From Cyclobacteriaceae bacterium (GTDB taxonomy: Bacteria; Bacteroidota; Bacteroidia; Cytophagales; Cyclobacteriaceae): a stretch of DNA of 64,000 nt. The DNA lies in the NCBI GenBank assembly GCA_030584025.1, contig CP129487.1, positions 3,119,001 to 3,183,000 of the forward strand, in the 5' to 3' direction. Shown here one piece after another: positions 33,742 to 42,702 of the stretch. The position numbers were made by a program, and so were the translations under genes. Within the stretch, counting starts at the first letter, position 1. Each line of letters opens with the position of its first letter. Under the pieces are notes generated by a model. It was given only the letters and a program-made list of their open reading frames with translations, made no database searches and was not told the origin of the DNA.

Positions 33742-34620
33742 TTATTTCTTCAATAGACGGGCAACCGTTTCTCCAATATCCGCTGGCGACTCAACCACGT
33801 GAATGCCACATTCGCGCATGATTTTCATTTTCGCAGCCGCAGTATCATCCGCACCACCAATGATGGCACCAGCATGTCCCATTCTCCTGCCTGGAGGGGC
33901 CGTTTGGCCGGCAATGAATCCCACCACGGGCTTTTTATTTCCAGTTTCTTTAATCCAACGTGCAGCAACGGGTTCATAGTTGCCGCCAATCTCACCGATC
34001 ATTACAATCGCATCTGTTTCCGGATCGTTCATCAACAATTCAACAGCATCTTTGGTAGGCGTTCCGATAATCGGATCTCCCCCAATACCAATTGCTGTTG
34101 AAACCCCCAATCCTGCTTTCACTACCTGGTCAGCGGCTTCATACGTAAGTGTACCTGATTTTGAAACCACACCCACACGACCCTTCTTAAAAACAAAGCC
34201 CGGCATAATACCAACCTTGGCTTCGCCTGGAGTAATTACACCCGGGCAGTTGGGTCCAACCAACACCACATCTTGCTTACTCTTTACATATTTTTTGGCA
34301 ACCATCATGTCCTTTACCGGAATGCCTTCGGTGATAGCAATAATTACCTTGATGCCTGCATCGGTGGCTTCCATAATGGCATCCGCAGCAAATGCAGGTG
34401 GAACAAAAATGATAGACACATCGGCCCCTGTCTTTTCAACCGCTTCCTTGACAGTATTAAAAACCGGCCTGCCCAAATGTTCCGAGCCTCCTTTTCCGGG
34501 CGTTACCCCACCTACTACATTGGTTCCGTACTCAATCATCTGACCCGCATGGAACGTTCCTTCAGAACCGGTGAAACCCTGAACAATCACCCGGGAGTTT
34601 TTATTTACCAAGACACTCAT
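33742..34620 (-). CDS. sucD: Succinyl-CoA synthetase, alpha subunit
   Basis: TCA cycle enzyme subunit that carries the phosphohistidine and binds CoA. Motifs: the CoA-binding VQGFTGSEGTFHAGQMIEYG near the N-terminus, GPNCPGVITPGEAKVGIMPG, GRVGVVSKSGTLTYE, VGFIAGQTAPPGRRMGHAGAIIGG with the phosphorylated His of GHAGAI. The 292 residues are normal. The beta subunit gene sucC is not adjacent, as in several Bacteroidota. A good promoter lies 25 nt upstream. Confidence 0.97.
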   Translation of the reverse strand: MSVLVNKNSRVIVQGFTGSEGTFHAGQMIEYGTNVVGGVTPGKGGSEHLGRPVFNTVKEAVEKTGADVSIIFVPPAFAADAIMEATDAGIKVIIAITEGIPVKDMMVAKKYVKSKQDVVLVGPNCPGVITPGEAKVGIMPGFVFKKGRVGVVSKSGTLTYEAADQVVKAGLGVSTAIGIGGDPIIGTPTKDAVELLMNDPETDAIVMIGEIGGNYEPVAARWIKETGNKKPVVGFIAGQTAPPGRRMGHAGAIIGGADDTAAAKMKIMRECGIHVVESPADIGETVARLLKK

Positions 34621-34645
34621 TTGGAAGTGGATTTTTTGATGTTCA

Positions 34646-34676
34646 CAAAAATAGGATAATATACTGTACAGCCAAA
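34646..34676 (-). promoter_or_regulatory. sucD promoter
   Basis: On the minus strand TTTG (34676-34673), a 19-nt spacer and TATTTTTG (34653-34646), both perfect matches to the Bacteroidota consensus. Confidence 0.75.
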
Positions 34677-34682
34677 CCCAAT

Positions 34683-34716
34683 AAAAACGGCTTCCAAAGC
34701 ACCTGGAAGCCGTTTT
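34683..34716 (-). terminator. terminator of the second FecR-like gene
   Basis: AAAACGGCTTCCA and TGGAAGCCGTTTT form a 13-bp perfect stem with a 7-nt loop, 24 nt past the stop. T tracts exist on both sides. Confidence 0.85.
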
Positions 34717-34740
34717 TTGAAACGATGGTCTACTGCTTGT

Positions 34741-35616
34741 TTATTCCTTTTTAAATCCAAACCTCACCAGGAAACCCTCATACTCTTCCTGATACACGTC
34801 CGGCTCCAATTCCGCTGCAGCTTTATAGGCTGTCAAGGCATCAACAATCATCAAATGGCTTTCAAAATAGGATGCCTGCACAAACTTGTCGATGCCGGTA
34901 GGTTGTGTGGACTGTAATAGTTCCTCTACATCGCCAATAATCTTGTTCTTTTTATGACCGGTTAATCTTTTAACGGTATACTTCTCCGAAACATTACCTT
35001 CAGCAGACGTAACCTGCACCAAAATTTGTGGTGCACCAGCCAACTTATCCTTAAACTCAATTGCCACAAACGGTTCCGTTACTTCATAAGTCGCCAATAC
35101 GTCTTCGCCCAAATCCATCACCACAACTTTATAGTTAGCAGAACCATCGGATGTCCACAACGCCAGGAATCGATCACCCGCTACCTCAGCTTTTGACGGG
35201 TCGCTTGGCAAGCATAGCATGATGTCCTTTTTCACACCACGGTGTACTGCTCCTGTTGCTGCCAGTTTGTTTTGCTTCTCTTGATTGGAACTTAAAATAA
35301 AATCTGTGTACTTATTTAATGCACTTGAACCTTTCCCTACCTGCGATGCCAGGTCAACAACTTTGTGGCTGCCGGGTTCTTTAACCTGTAGCGGTTTACC
35401 GCTGGCGTGCATCAAGCCCAGGTATCCATTAGCCGGAATTTTAATTTCATCGGCTGCTTTTAACTGTGCACCAACCTTCAGGGGTTCCCAGGCTTCTCCT
35501 GATTTTACCTCAGTAGAGCCTTTGCTCGCCAACACCTTGAATGCGAAAGACTGAGCATGGAGCAATGCCGGTGTCATAAGCAGCATTGCAATTGAAATAA
35601 AGCGAACTGTTTTCAT
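34741..35616 (-). CDS. Secreted FecR-like protein, paralog 2
   Basis: 291 residues with a signal peptide (MKTVRFISIAMLLMTPALLHAQ). The N-terminal third (FKVLASKGSTEVKSGEAWEP, LKAADEIKIPANGYLGLMHA, then a glycine-rich VGKGSSALNKYTDFIL) is FecR-like, the small beta domain that follows a step of added, threshold and exposed residues. The middle is a beta sandwich (FLALWTSDGSANYKVVVMD). The C-terminus has a TPR-like helix pair (FVQASYFESHLMIVDALTAYKAAAELEPDVYQEEYEGFLVRFGF). It is a tandem copy of the upstream gene with its own terminator. The function is unknown. Confidence 0.82.
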   Translation of the reverse strand: MKTVRFISIAMLLMTPALLHAQSFAFKVLASKGSTEVKSGEAWEPLKVGAQLKAADEIKIPANGYLGLMHASGKPLQVKEPGSHKVVDLASQVGKGSSALNKYTDFILSSNQEKQNKLAATGAVHRGVKKDIMLCLPSDPSKAEVAGDRFLALWTSDGSANYKVVVMDLGEDVLATYEVTEPFVAIEFKDKLAGAPQILVQVTSAEGNVSEKYTVKRLTGHKKNKIIGDVEELLQSTQPTGIDKFVQASYFESHLMIVDALTAYKAAAELEPDVYQEEYEGFLVRFGFKKE

Positions 35617-35672
35617 GGTCTTTTTTTGCTTAATGATTAATAAAATTAATAGGTGAACGCTTTTACCTAAAT

Positions 35673-35708
35673 AAAAAAGCTGCCCCATAAGCATGTGGGC
35701 AGCTTTTA
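35673..35708 (-). terminator. terminator of the first FecR-like gene
   Basis: AAAAGCTGCCC and GGGCAGCTTTT form an 11-bp stem 25 nt after the stop, followed on the minus strand by TTATTT. The two paralogs are therefore probably separate transcripts, or read-through is partial. Confidence 0.8.
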
Positions 35709-35732
35709 AAAGAATTATGCTAAGCTAAATAC

Positions 35733-36635
35733 TTAGCGCTTAAGTCCATTTCTGATGAGAAAATCATCATATACCTCCTTGTAGTACGTAACATCTGGAG
35801 CAAGTTTCAGCACCTCCTCATAGGCTGAGATCGCATCGATAAATAATCCCTGCTCTTCATAGAAACCTGCAAGTATAAATTTATTAAGGGCAGTCTGCTC
35901 ACTCACTTCACCCATAATGTCGTTCATAGATCGCTTTACTTTCTCGTAAGCATCCGGAGAAAGTTTTTTGATTAAGTGCTGCTTCGAAACCTGGTTGGGG
36001 TCAGCCTGGGAGCGAACCACAACAAAAATTCCGGTTTCGTTCACAAATTTCGGATCATTGAGGTTGATCACAATGCTGGTTTCAGCTGTTTCAACTTTAT
36101 CTAACTGCTCTTCAAACATATTGCTTAACGTAACTACGTATGGGCCAGTAACCTTACTCCCATCCCATCTGATAACTGCTTCATTGTTATATACACCTGC
36201 GTTTTGATTTTCAGGCAACATTACCTTGATAGCTTTTTCAGCCAATGGGTCACCACGGTGAACGGCCCCTGTTGCACTAAGTTTGTTCTTTTTCTCTTCG
36301 GCATTGCTGCTAAGAATAAACTCTGTGTATTTATTAACTGCGCTGGAGCCTCCCTTTACCTGAGCTGCCAGATCCGCTACTTTAACCGGTCCAGGCTTTT
36401 TCACCTCTACAGGCTTACCACCGGCACTGATTAAACCAAGGTACCCGTTATCGGCAACTTTAAGCTCATCATTCAATTTTAGGCTTGCGCCAGTCTTTAT
36501 AGGTTGCCAGGAATCCCCTGATTTTACCTCGTTAGTGCCCTTATTGGCCATAACTTTAAAGGCATAATCTTGACCAAATGCAACTGTTCCGGCTAACACA
36601 AATAGGAGGAAAACAGCTAAATCTCTGATTTTCAT
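35733..36635 (-). CDS. Secreted FecR-like protein, paralog 1
   Basis: 300 residues with a signal peptide (MKIRDLAVFLLFVLAGTVAFGQ). Domain order matches its downstream copy: a FecR-like N-terminal domain (FKVMANKGTNEVKSGDSWQP, LKLNDELKVADNGYLGLISA), the shared block VNKYTEFILSS, an invariant TGAVHRG, a beta-sandwich middle (AVIRWDGSKVTGPYVVTLSN) and C-terminal helices (LNKFILAGFYEEQGLFIDAISAYEEVLKLAPDV). Such C-termini and FecR-like domains are found beside CHASE2 and CHAT proteins in cyanobacteria, as I recall. Here a CHASE2 gene lies 57 bp upstream on the same strand. Confidence 0.82.
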   Translation of the reverse strand: MKIRDLAVFLLFVLAGTVAFGQDYAFKVMANKGTNEVKSGDSWQPIKTGASLKLNDELKVADNGYLGLISAGGKPVEVKKPGPVKVADLAAQVKGGSSAVNKYTEFILSSNAEEKKNKLSATGAVHRGDPLAEKAIKVMLPENQNAGVYNNEAVIRWDGSKVTGPYVVTLSNMFEEQLDKVETAETSIVINLNDPKFVNETGIFVVVRSQADPNQVSKQHLIKKLSPDAYEKVKRSMNDIMGEVSEQTALNKFILAGFYEEQGLFIDAISAYEEVLKLAPDVTYYKEVYDDFLIRNGLKR

Positions 36636-36692
36636 GGGTTTTTTGTCTTATTAGATATGCAAATTATAAAATATAAGTGCGAATTCTAAGAT

Positions 36693-37997
36693 TTATACAG
36701 GTTCCTTGCTTTTGGTAAACCTAAATCGATGTTTTATCCTTTTGTAAGTGTTTTTTATAACGCCTGAGTATATTTCAAATGAATCTCCCACTAAGGCAAT
36801 TGCTGCAAGTGTAACAGTGGTGTCAAATTTATAGCTAAACAAATCAAATATTTCAACCATCAGAAATGACAAAACCAACAACTCAACAACCTGAATTAAC
36901 TTGGTTATGCCATCATACCAATCGGGCAATTTTATGTAGATAAGCGAAAATAATGCCACGTTAAGATAAGATAGCACAATAGCCATCAGCCATTCTTGCC
37001 AATTCTCCATTTTCTCAATATAGTCCTCATTCATTATCATGGATACTATATTGGCATGAACAACCACCCCAAACATGTCTGGATTTGCTTTTCCTGCCAT
37101 ATTCAAATTCAGGGGAGTGAAAAACTTATCACTCCAGGATGGATCCCCTAACTCTTTACCTAAGAAGCCGAAAATCACAATTTTACCCTCTATCATGGTT
37201 GGTAGAAAATTTTCCGAAAAAACATCCTCCACGTCTAAAGTGTAGAAAACTGATGGATATTTTGTTTGACCAAAAAAGTCAGCAACATTTCCACGATAGT
37301 TAATGATCTCAGAAAAATTGTCTCGAGCAAGGAATCGGTTTGTCTTTACCGAATCATATAGCATAGCCATTTGGACCGAAAAAGCAAGTTGCCTCTCTCC
37401 GTTGACTTGCATTTGAGGGTTGAAAGTTCGACAGGTTTTTACATCATCCTGATAAGCTGCTTCTGTTTCAAGACTTGCATAACCTTCTTTTGCAGCAACT
37501 TCCGTAAACAAAGGATCAGACCTCTCCAATGAATCATATTCATCATCAACATTCCGACTAAGGAGTGAATCAGATTGTAAAAGCTTTGTTACCAGTACCA
37601 CATTTCCAGCTTCTCGAATTGCCTCCATCAACATGACATTGCCAAGGCTGTCAATTAATTGAGGACAATAGACTGTGTCTCGTGGAAGTCCTTGACAATT
37701 ATAAAACCCATCAAGACCAATTACTTTAGGTTTAAATTGGCTGATTATCCTGATTTGTTCTGCAACTTGTCTGCGACTCAGTTCACCAAAATTTATCACA
37801 ACAATATTTGTATCCAAAGGGGGATCTTCTCGTAACTGAGAGAATACCAAGTCAGTTAACTCCACATCTTCAAGTGCCTTACCAATCGAATCAAAGGCAT
37901 CAAAGAAACGTAGCTGAGTCAACTTGTAGATACCACCCATCATTACGAAAATGAAAAGTGTTGCCCACGCTGCATCTATCCAGAAATATTTCTTCAT
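36693..37997 (-). CDS. CHASE2 domain membrane protein without effector domain
   Basis: 434 residues. One N-terminal helix (AAWATLFIFVMMGGIYKL), an extracytoplasmic CHASE2 sensor (about 30-340: FDAFDSIGKALEDV, VVINFGELSRRQVAEQIRII, KPKVIGLDGFY, GKIVIFGFLG), then three membrane helices (about 345-420) and a short basic tail. CHASE2 is normally followed by a cyclase, kinase or CHAT protease domain on the inner side. Here nothing follows except about 20 basic residues, so the signal must go to a partner protein. The two FecR-like genes follow on the same strand and may provide ligands or partners in the periplasm. Confidence 0.87.
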   Translation of the reverse strand: MKKYFWIDAAWATLFIFVMMGGIYKLTQLRFFDAFDSIGKALEDVELTDLVFSQLREDPPLDTNIVVINFGELSRRQVAEQIRIISQFKPKVIGLDGFYNCQGLPRDTVYCPQLIDSLGNVMLMEAIREAGNVVLVTKLLQSDSLLSRNVDDEYDSLERSDPLFTEVAAKEGYASLETEAAYQDDVKTCRTFNPQMQVNGERQLAFSVQMAMLYDSVKTNRFLARDNFSEIINYRGNVADFFGQTKYPSVFYTLDVEDVFSENFLPTMIEGKIVIFGFLGKELGDPSWSDKFFTPLNLNMAGKANPDMFGVVVHANIVSMIMNEDYIEKMENWQEWLMAIVLSYLNVALFSLIYIKLPDWYDGITKLIQVVELLVLSFLMVEIFDLFSYKFDTTVTLAAIALVGDSFEIYSGVIKNTYKRIKHRFRFTKSKEPV

Positions 37998-38060
37998 AAG
38001 AGGGTTTAGTATCAGGTAAATTTAGAAATTTAAGCTACTAAAATCTATTCATAATCCCCA

Positions 38061-39050
38061 TTGAAAGCGAGGTTAACGCATCAGGAATATGTAACCGGAA
38101 TCCTTCAGGGTGATCGTATAGTGTTGGCAAAAGCCATAACCCTGATGGAGAGCACCCTTTCCGAAGATCGCACACTTGCAGATCAGGTACTGGAAAGCAT
38201 TCTGCCCCATACCGGAAAGTCGTTACGGGTGGGAATCACTGGCGTGCCAGGGGTTGGTAAGAGCACGTTTATTGAAACCTTTGGTGCACACGCCATTCAG
38301 CACAATAAAAAAGTGGCTGTGCTGACTGTCGATCCAAGCAGCAGCTTAACCAAAGGCAGCATACTGGGCGACAAAACACGAATGGAAACGTTGGCTAAAA
38401 ACCCAATGGCATTTATTCGTCCATCGGCAACTGGCGAAGCATTAGGTGGTATAGCCCACCGAACCCGTGAAGCGCTACACTTGTGCGAAGCAGCCGGTTT
38501 TGATTTCATTATCGTTGAAACCGTTGGCGTGGGGCAATCCGAAACAGCGGTAAAAAAAATTGTCGACTTCTTTTTACTGTTGATGCTGGCTGGTGCAGGA
38601 GATGAACTGCAAGGCATTAAGAAAGGCATAATGGAGATGGCCGATGGCGTAGCCATAACCAAAGCAGACGGTGACAATGTTAAACATGCCCGTGAAGCGC
38701 AAGCCGAATATCAACACGCCTTTCATGTTATGCGGCCCGATGAGTCAGGCTGGACTCCGAAAGTCCTCACGTGTTCATCAATAACCCAGGACGGTATTCA
38801 TGACATTTGGAATACCCTTTCCGACTTCGAAAAAAAAATGAAAGCAAACGGGTATTTGGATACAAGGCGGCAGCATCAACAAGTTTCCTGGATGCATGAA
38901 TGCTTTGAGTCGTTGATAAAATTGCAGATTGAGAAGTCTGACAAGATTACTGCACGCAGGGCTGAACTTGAGCAACAGGTTTTAGGTAAGGCCATTACAC
39001 CACAACGCGCAGCTGAAGCGTTGTTCAATACCCTTATTAAATCATTGTAA
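38061..39050 (+). CDS. meaB: Methylmalonyl-CoA mutase-associated GTPase MeaB
   Basis: A G-protein chaperone that guards cobalamin loading of methylmalonyl-CoA mutase. P-loop GITGVPGVGKSTFIETFG, LTVDPSSSLTKGSILGDKTRM, VETVGVGQSE (switch) and ITKADGDN (base recognition) are all present in 329 residues. The start is TTG 38061: a stop codon lies three codons upstream and the next ATG would remove the conserved YVTGILQGDR segment. With the carboxylase at 14 kb it points to a propionyl-CoA to succinyl-CoA pathway; the mutase genes are elsewhere. The next gene follows after 13 bp. Confidence 0.95.
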   Translation: MKARLTHQEYVTGILQGDRIVLAKAITLMESTLSEDRTLADQVLESILPHTGKSLRVGITGVPGVGKSTFIETFGAHAIQHNKKVAVLTVDPSSSLTKGSILGDKTRMETLAKNPMAFIRPSATGEALGGIAHRTREALHLCEAAGFDFIIVETVGVGQSETAVKKIVDFFLLLMLAGAGDELQGIKKGIMEMADGVAITKADGDNVKHAREAQAEYQHAFHVMRPDESGWTPKVLTCSSITQDGIHDIWNTLSDFEKKMKANGYLDTRRQHQQVSWMHECFESLIKLQIEKSDKITARRAELEQQVLGKAITPQRAAEALFNTLIKSL

Positions 39051-39063
39051 AGATTTCATCAGA

Positions 39064-40197
39064 ATGAGATTATCCGGTCTGCTATTGATTCTCATCACAT
39101 TTCTTGGTTGCAAACGCAAAGAGGTTGCACAGCCTCTTCCAGATTCACCTGATCAACTAACCAGCATCAAATACGCAAAGGGATTTGCAGTAACCTACCT
39201 GGAAAACAGCAAACTTGTAGAAGTGATTAAACCTTATCCAAACGCAAAGTCGGGAATCAAGTACTTATTGGTTCAGCAAGGTAGTTCGATACCCGAACAT
39301 GATGCCGAGACGAAAGTGATTAGGGTACCCATTACACGAATGGTGTGCACCTCTACCTCGCATGTTCCTTTGCTTGATTACCTAAATGAAACAGAAGCAC
39401 TGGTCGGTTTTCCTACCACCGACTACATCAGCTCAGAAAAAATGCGCGCACGCATAGACGAAGGATTAGTATCAGAACTTGGTGTAGATAAATCAATGAA
39501 CGTTGAACGCTTAGCCATGCTAAAACCCGACCTGGTAATGGGTTACACCATCTCAGGCGATCTGGGGCAGTTTAAAAAAATGGAAGAATTGAATATCCCG
39601 GTGGTTGTTAACGGGGAATACCTGGAGGAGCATCCGCTGGGACGGGCTGAATGGATAAAGTTTATGGCGCTATTCTTCAATAAAGAAGATTTGGCCGACT
39701 CGGTGTTTTCAGAAATCGAAAAGCGTTATAATCAAACTAAGGATCTTGTTGTAAATGTAAACTACAAACCCACGGTAATGAGCGGTGTGGTTTATGGCGA
39801 CACGTGGTTTTTGCCGGGAGGGAAAAATTATGCTGCGCAGTTGCTAAAGGACGCAGGCTGCACCTACCTGTGGGAGGATAACTTATCAACCGGTTTTCTT
39901 GAACTGAGCTTTGAGTCCGTCTATGAGAAGGCTCACGATGCTGATTTATGGATTGGTGTAGCCTCCTTCATGGATCTCCAATCCATTGCAGGTAGCGACA
40001 ACCGCTACACACGATTTAAGGCATTCAAAGAAGGAAAGGTATTTACGTACGATATCCGCAAAGGAGCAAAAGGTGGCAGCGAATTTCTGGAGCTTGGGTA
40101 CTTGCGTCCGGATCTGATACTCAAAGACCTGGTAAAAATTGCGCATCCTGATCTGCTCCCCAATCATACCTTGTACTTTCACCGCCAACTAAAATAA
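39064..40197 (+). CDS. ABC-type iron/cobalamin substrate-binding lipoprotein
   Basis: 377 residues with a lipoprotein signal (MRLSGLLLILITFLGCKRKE). The helical-backbone metal receptor fold shows in VPITRMVCTSTSHVPLLDYLN, LVGFPTTDY, ERLAMLKPDLVMGYTIS, the linker helix AEWIKFMALFFNKEDLADSVF and the second lobe DADLWIGVAS to GGSEFLELGYLRPDLILKDL. Relatives deliver ferric siderophores, haem or cobalamin to an inner membrane ABC transporter. No permease is adjacent. Its position 13 bp behind meaB, a cobalamin-enzyme chaperone, makes cobalamin a reasonable guess for the ligand, but the sequence does not prove it. Confidence 0.87.
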   Translation: MRLSGLLLILITFLGCKRKEVAQPLPDSPDQLTSIKYAKGFAVTYLENSKLVEVIKPYPNAKSGIKYLLVQQGSSIPEHDAETKVIRVPITRMVCTSTSHVPLLDYLNETEALVGFPTTDYISSEKMRARIDEGLVSELGVDKSMNVERLAMLKPDLVMGYTISGDLGQFKKMEELNIPVVVNGEYLEEHPLGRAEWIKFMALFFNKEDLADSVFSEIEKRYNQTKDLVVNVNYKPTVMSGVVYGDTWFLPGGKNYAAQLLKDAGCTYLWEDNLSTGFLELSFESVYEKAHDADLWIGVASFMDLQSIAGSDNRYTRFKAFKEGKVFTYDIRKGAKGGSEFLELGYLRPDLILKDLVKIAHPDLLPNHTLYFHRQLK

Positions 40198-40227
40198 AAA
40201 AGCCACACCCGTTTGGGAATGGCTTTT
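40198..40227 (-). terminator. terminator at the end of the rpsJ operon
   Basis: AAAAGCCA-ca-CCC and GGG-aa-TGGCTTTT form the stem over a GTTT loop, 24 nt past the rpsJ stop. On the minus strand TTATTTTA follows. It may also serve the convergent lipoprotein gene. Confidence 0.75.
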
Positions 40228-40250
40228 GTGAATTCTTGCAAGTTAAATCA

Positions 40251-40556
40251 CTACACTTTGATCTCCACATCAACACCGCTGGGAAGTTCAAGCTTCATCA
40301 GGGCATCTACGGTTTTAGCGCTGTTGGAATAGATGTCAACCAAGCGCTTGTAGGTACAAAGTTGAAACTGCTCACGCGACTTCTTGTTCACGTGTGGTGA
40401 ACGCAGCACCGTGAATTTTTCTTTTTCAGTTGGCAATGGAATGGGTCCACTTACCACAGCGCCAGTTGCCTTTACAGCACGCACAATTTTCTCAGAAGAC
40501 TTATCTACCAGGTTGTGGTCGTAAGACTTGAGTTTGATTCGGATTTTCTGATTCAT
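40251..40556 (-). CDS. rpsJ: 30S ribosomal protein S10
   Basis: 101 residues, full length for S10, with IRIKLKSYDHNLVDKSSEKIV, VSGPIPLPTEKEKFTVLRSPHV and SREQFQLCTYKRLVDI. S10 belongs to the 30S head and also forms the NusB-S10 antitermination pair. It lies 22 bp behind fusA as the last gene of the str operon. In most bacteria the S10 operon (rplC and onward) continues from here; in this window it does not, since a terminator and a convergent gene follow. Confidence 0.98.
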   Translation of the reverse strand: MNQKIRIKLKSYDHNLVDKSSEKIVRAVKATGAVVSGPIPLPTEKEKFTVLRSPHVNKKSREQFQLCTYKRLVDIYSNSAKTVDALMKLELPSGVDVEIKV

Positions 40557-40578
40557 GATCTAAACGTCTTTTAGATAT

Positions 40579-42684
40579 TTATTTTGCGGCAACAGCGCCC
40601 TTAACTTCATCAATTACTTTATCGGCCAGGTTTTTAGGAACCGGAGCATAGTGCGAGAAGGTTAACGTAGCCGATGCACGGCCAGAGGTAATCGTTCTCA
40701 AATCGGTTACGTAACCGAACAATTCCGATAACGGAACATCGGCCTTAATAACCTGCGCACCACCGCGGCTATCCATACCCTTCATCAAACCACGTCTGCG
40801 GTTCAAATCACCGGTTACAGAACCTGTAAATTCATCTGGAGTCAATACTTCCACACTCATAATCGGCTCCAACAATTGCGGACCACACTTTCTTGCTGCT
40901 TCCTTGAAACCAATACGGGCAGCTAATTCAAACGACAGCGAGTCAGAGTCAACATCGTGGTATGAACCATGGAAAAGGCGAACCTTCATCGAATCGATCG
41001 GGTAACCTGCCAAAGGCCCGTTAACCATCGCTGATTCAAAACCTTTCTGAACAGGCTGGATGAATTCACGAGGAATAACACCACCCACAATATCGTTCAC
41101 AAACTCAAGGCCTTCTTTTCCATCCTCACGAGGACCGATTTCAAATACGATATCGGCAAACTTACCACGACCACCAGTCTGCTTCTTGTATACTTCCTTG
41201 TGCTCAACCGTAGTCGTAAGCGTTTCTTTGTACGCCACCTGCGGAGCACCCTGGTTAATCTCTACTTTAAACTCGCGCTTCAAGCGATCGATGATGATTT
41301 CAAGGTGCAATTCACCCATTCCGCGAAGAATGGTCTGACCTGTTTCCTGATCGGTATTTACACGCAGGGTAGGATCTTCTTCCACCAATTTGGAGATAGC
41401 CATACCGAGTTTATCCACATCAGCCTGTTTCTTAGGCTCAATAGCATAACCAATTACCGGCTCAGGGAATACCATGGATTCCAATACCACCTTACGTTTT
41501 TCATCGCAAAGGGTATCGCCAGTTTTAATATCCTTAAAGCCTACGACCGCACCAATATCACCGGCAGTCAGGCGTTCAATTTGATTCTGTTTGTTCGCGT
41601 GCATCTGGAACACACGGGAAATACGTTCCTTCTGGTTCGAACGGGTATTGTATACATAAGAGCCAGACTCCAACACACCTGAATACGCACGGATAAAGCA
41701 CAGACGACCAACGAATGGATCGGTTGCGATCTTAAATGCAAGTGCTACAAAGGGCTCCTTCTCATCTGGCTTGATCGTTACTTCAGATTCATCATCCGGA
41801 TTTGTTCCGATGATGTTATCCTTATCCAGCGGAGAGGGCAACAACTCCATTACATAATCCAGCATGGTTTGTACACCCTTGTTCTTAAAGGATGAACCAC
41901 AAACCATCGGAACGATGGCCATATCAATAGTAGCCTTACGGAGTGCATTGATAATCTCAGCCTCAGTAATCGTCTCAGGATCATTGAAGAATTTCTCCAT
42001 CAATGTCTCATCATACTCGGCAACAGCTTCAAGAAGTTTCTCGCGATACTCCTTTGCTTCTTCCACCATGTCAGCCGGAATAGGAACTTCGGTAAAGGTC
42101 ATCCCTTTATCCTCTTCATTCCAGATAATACCGCGGTTGTTAACCAAGTCAACAACACCTTTAAAATGTTCTTCAGCACCAATTGGTAATTGAAGAGCAA
42201 CGGCCTTGCTGCCTAATTTTTCTTTAACCTGCTTGCAAACGCCAAGAAAATCAGCACCTGCACGGTCCATTTTATTAACGAAACCAATACGGGCTACTTT
42301 ATAATTGTCGGCAAGGCGCCAGTTTGTTTCAGACTGTGGTTCAACACCATCAACAGCACTAAACAAAAACACCAGACCATCCAATACACGAAGGGAGCGG
42401 TTTACCTCAACGGTAAAATCCACGTGACCTGGCGTATCGATAATGTTAACGTGATACTTGTTGCTCTTGTAATTCCAATAAACGGTTGTAGCCGCAGATG
42501 TAATGGTAATACCACGCTCCTGCTCTTGCGCCATCCAGTCCATGGTAGCTGCTCCATCATGCACTTCACCGATTTTGTGATTTACACCGGCATAGTACAG
42601 AATACGTTCTGTGGTAGTTGTTTTACCCGCATCAATGTGCGCAGCAATACCAATATTTCTTGTGTATTTAAGATCTCTTGACAT
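40579..42684 (-). CDS. fusA: Translation elongation factor G
   Basis: 701 residues. GTPase that moves tRNAs and mRNA through the ribosome. The G domain has AAHIDAGKTTTTERILYY, DTPGHVDF and NKMDRAGADF; domain II and the C-terminal domains IV-V (GGVIPREFIQPVQKGFE, PIMSVEVLTPDEFTGSVTGDLNRRRG) are complete. It is the copy in the str operon, 18 bp behind rpsG, so it is expected to be the main translational EF-G. Confidence 0.98.
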   Translation of the reverse strand: MSRDLKYTRNIGIAAHIDAGKTTTTERILYYAGVNHKIGEVHDGAATMDWMAQEQERGITITSAATTVYWNYKSNKYHVNIIDTPGHVDFTVEVNRSLRVLDGLVFLFSAVDGVEPQSETNWRLADNYKVARIGFVNKMDRAGADFLGVCKQVKEKLGSKAVALQLPIGAEEHFKGVVDLVNNRGIIWNEEDKGMTFTEVPIPADMVEEAKEYREKLLEAVAEYDETLMEKFFNDPETITEAEIINALRKATIDMAIVPMVCGSSFKNKGVQTMLDYVMELLPSPLDKDNIIGTNPDDESEVTIKPDEKEPFVALAFKIATDPFVGRLCFIRAYSGVLESGSYVYNTRSNQKERISRVFQMHANKQNQIERLTAGDIGAVVGFKDIKTGDTLCDEKRKVVLESMVFPEPVIGYAIEPKKQADVDKLGMAISKLVEEDPTLRVNTDQETGQTILRGMGELHLEIIIDRLKREFKVEINQGAPQVAYKETLTTTVEHKEVYKKQTGGRGKFADIVFEIGPREDGKEGLEFVNDIVGGVIPREFIQPVQKGFESAMVNGPLAGYPIDSMKVRLFHGSYHDVDSDSLSFELAARIGFKEAARKCGPQLLEPIMSVEVLTPDEFTGSVTGDLNRRRGLMKGMDSRGGAQVIKADVPLSELFGYVTDLRTITSGRASATLTFSHYAPVPKNLADKVIDEVKGAVAAK

Positions 42685-42702
42685 GCGTATCCTACTCCTC
42701 TA

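Noticed and set aside
33980..34543. 187-codon plus-strand frame
   Set aside because: Antisense to sucD, whose active-site residues are intact; proline/threonine-rich shadow.
41200..41682. 160-codon plus-strand frame
   Set aside because: Antisense to fusA.
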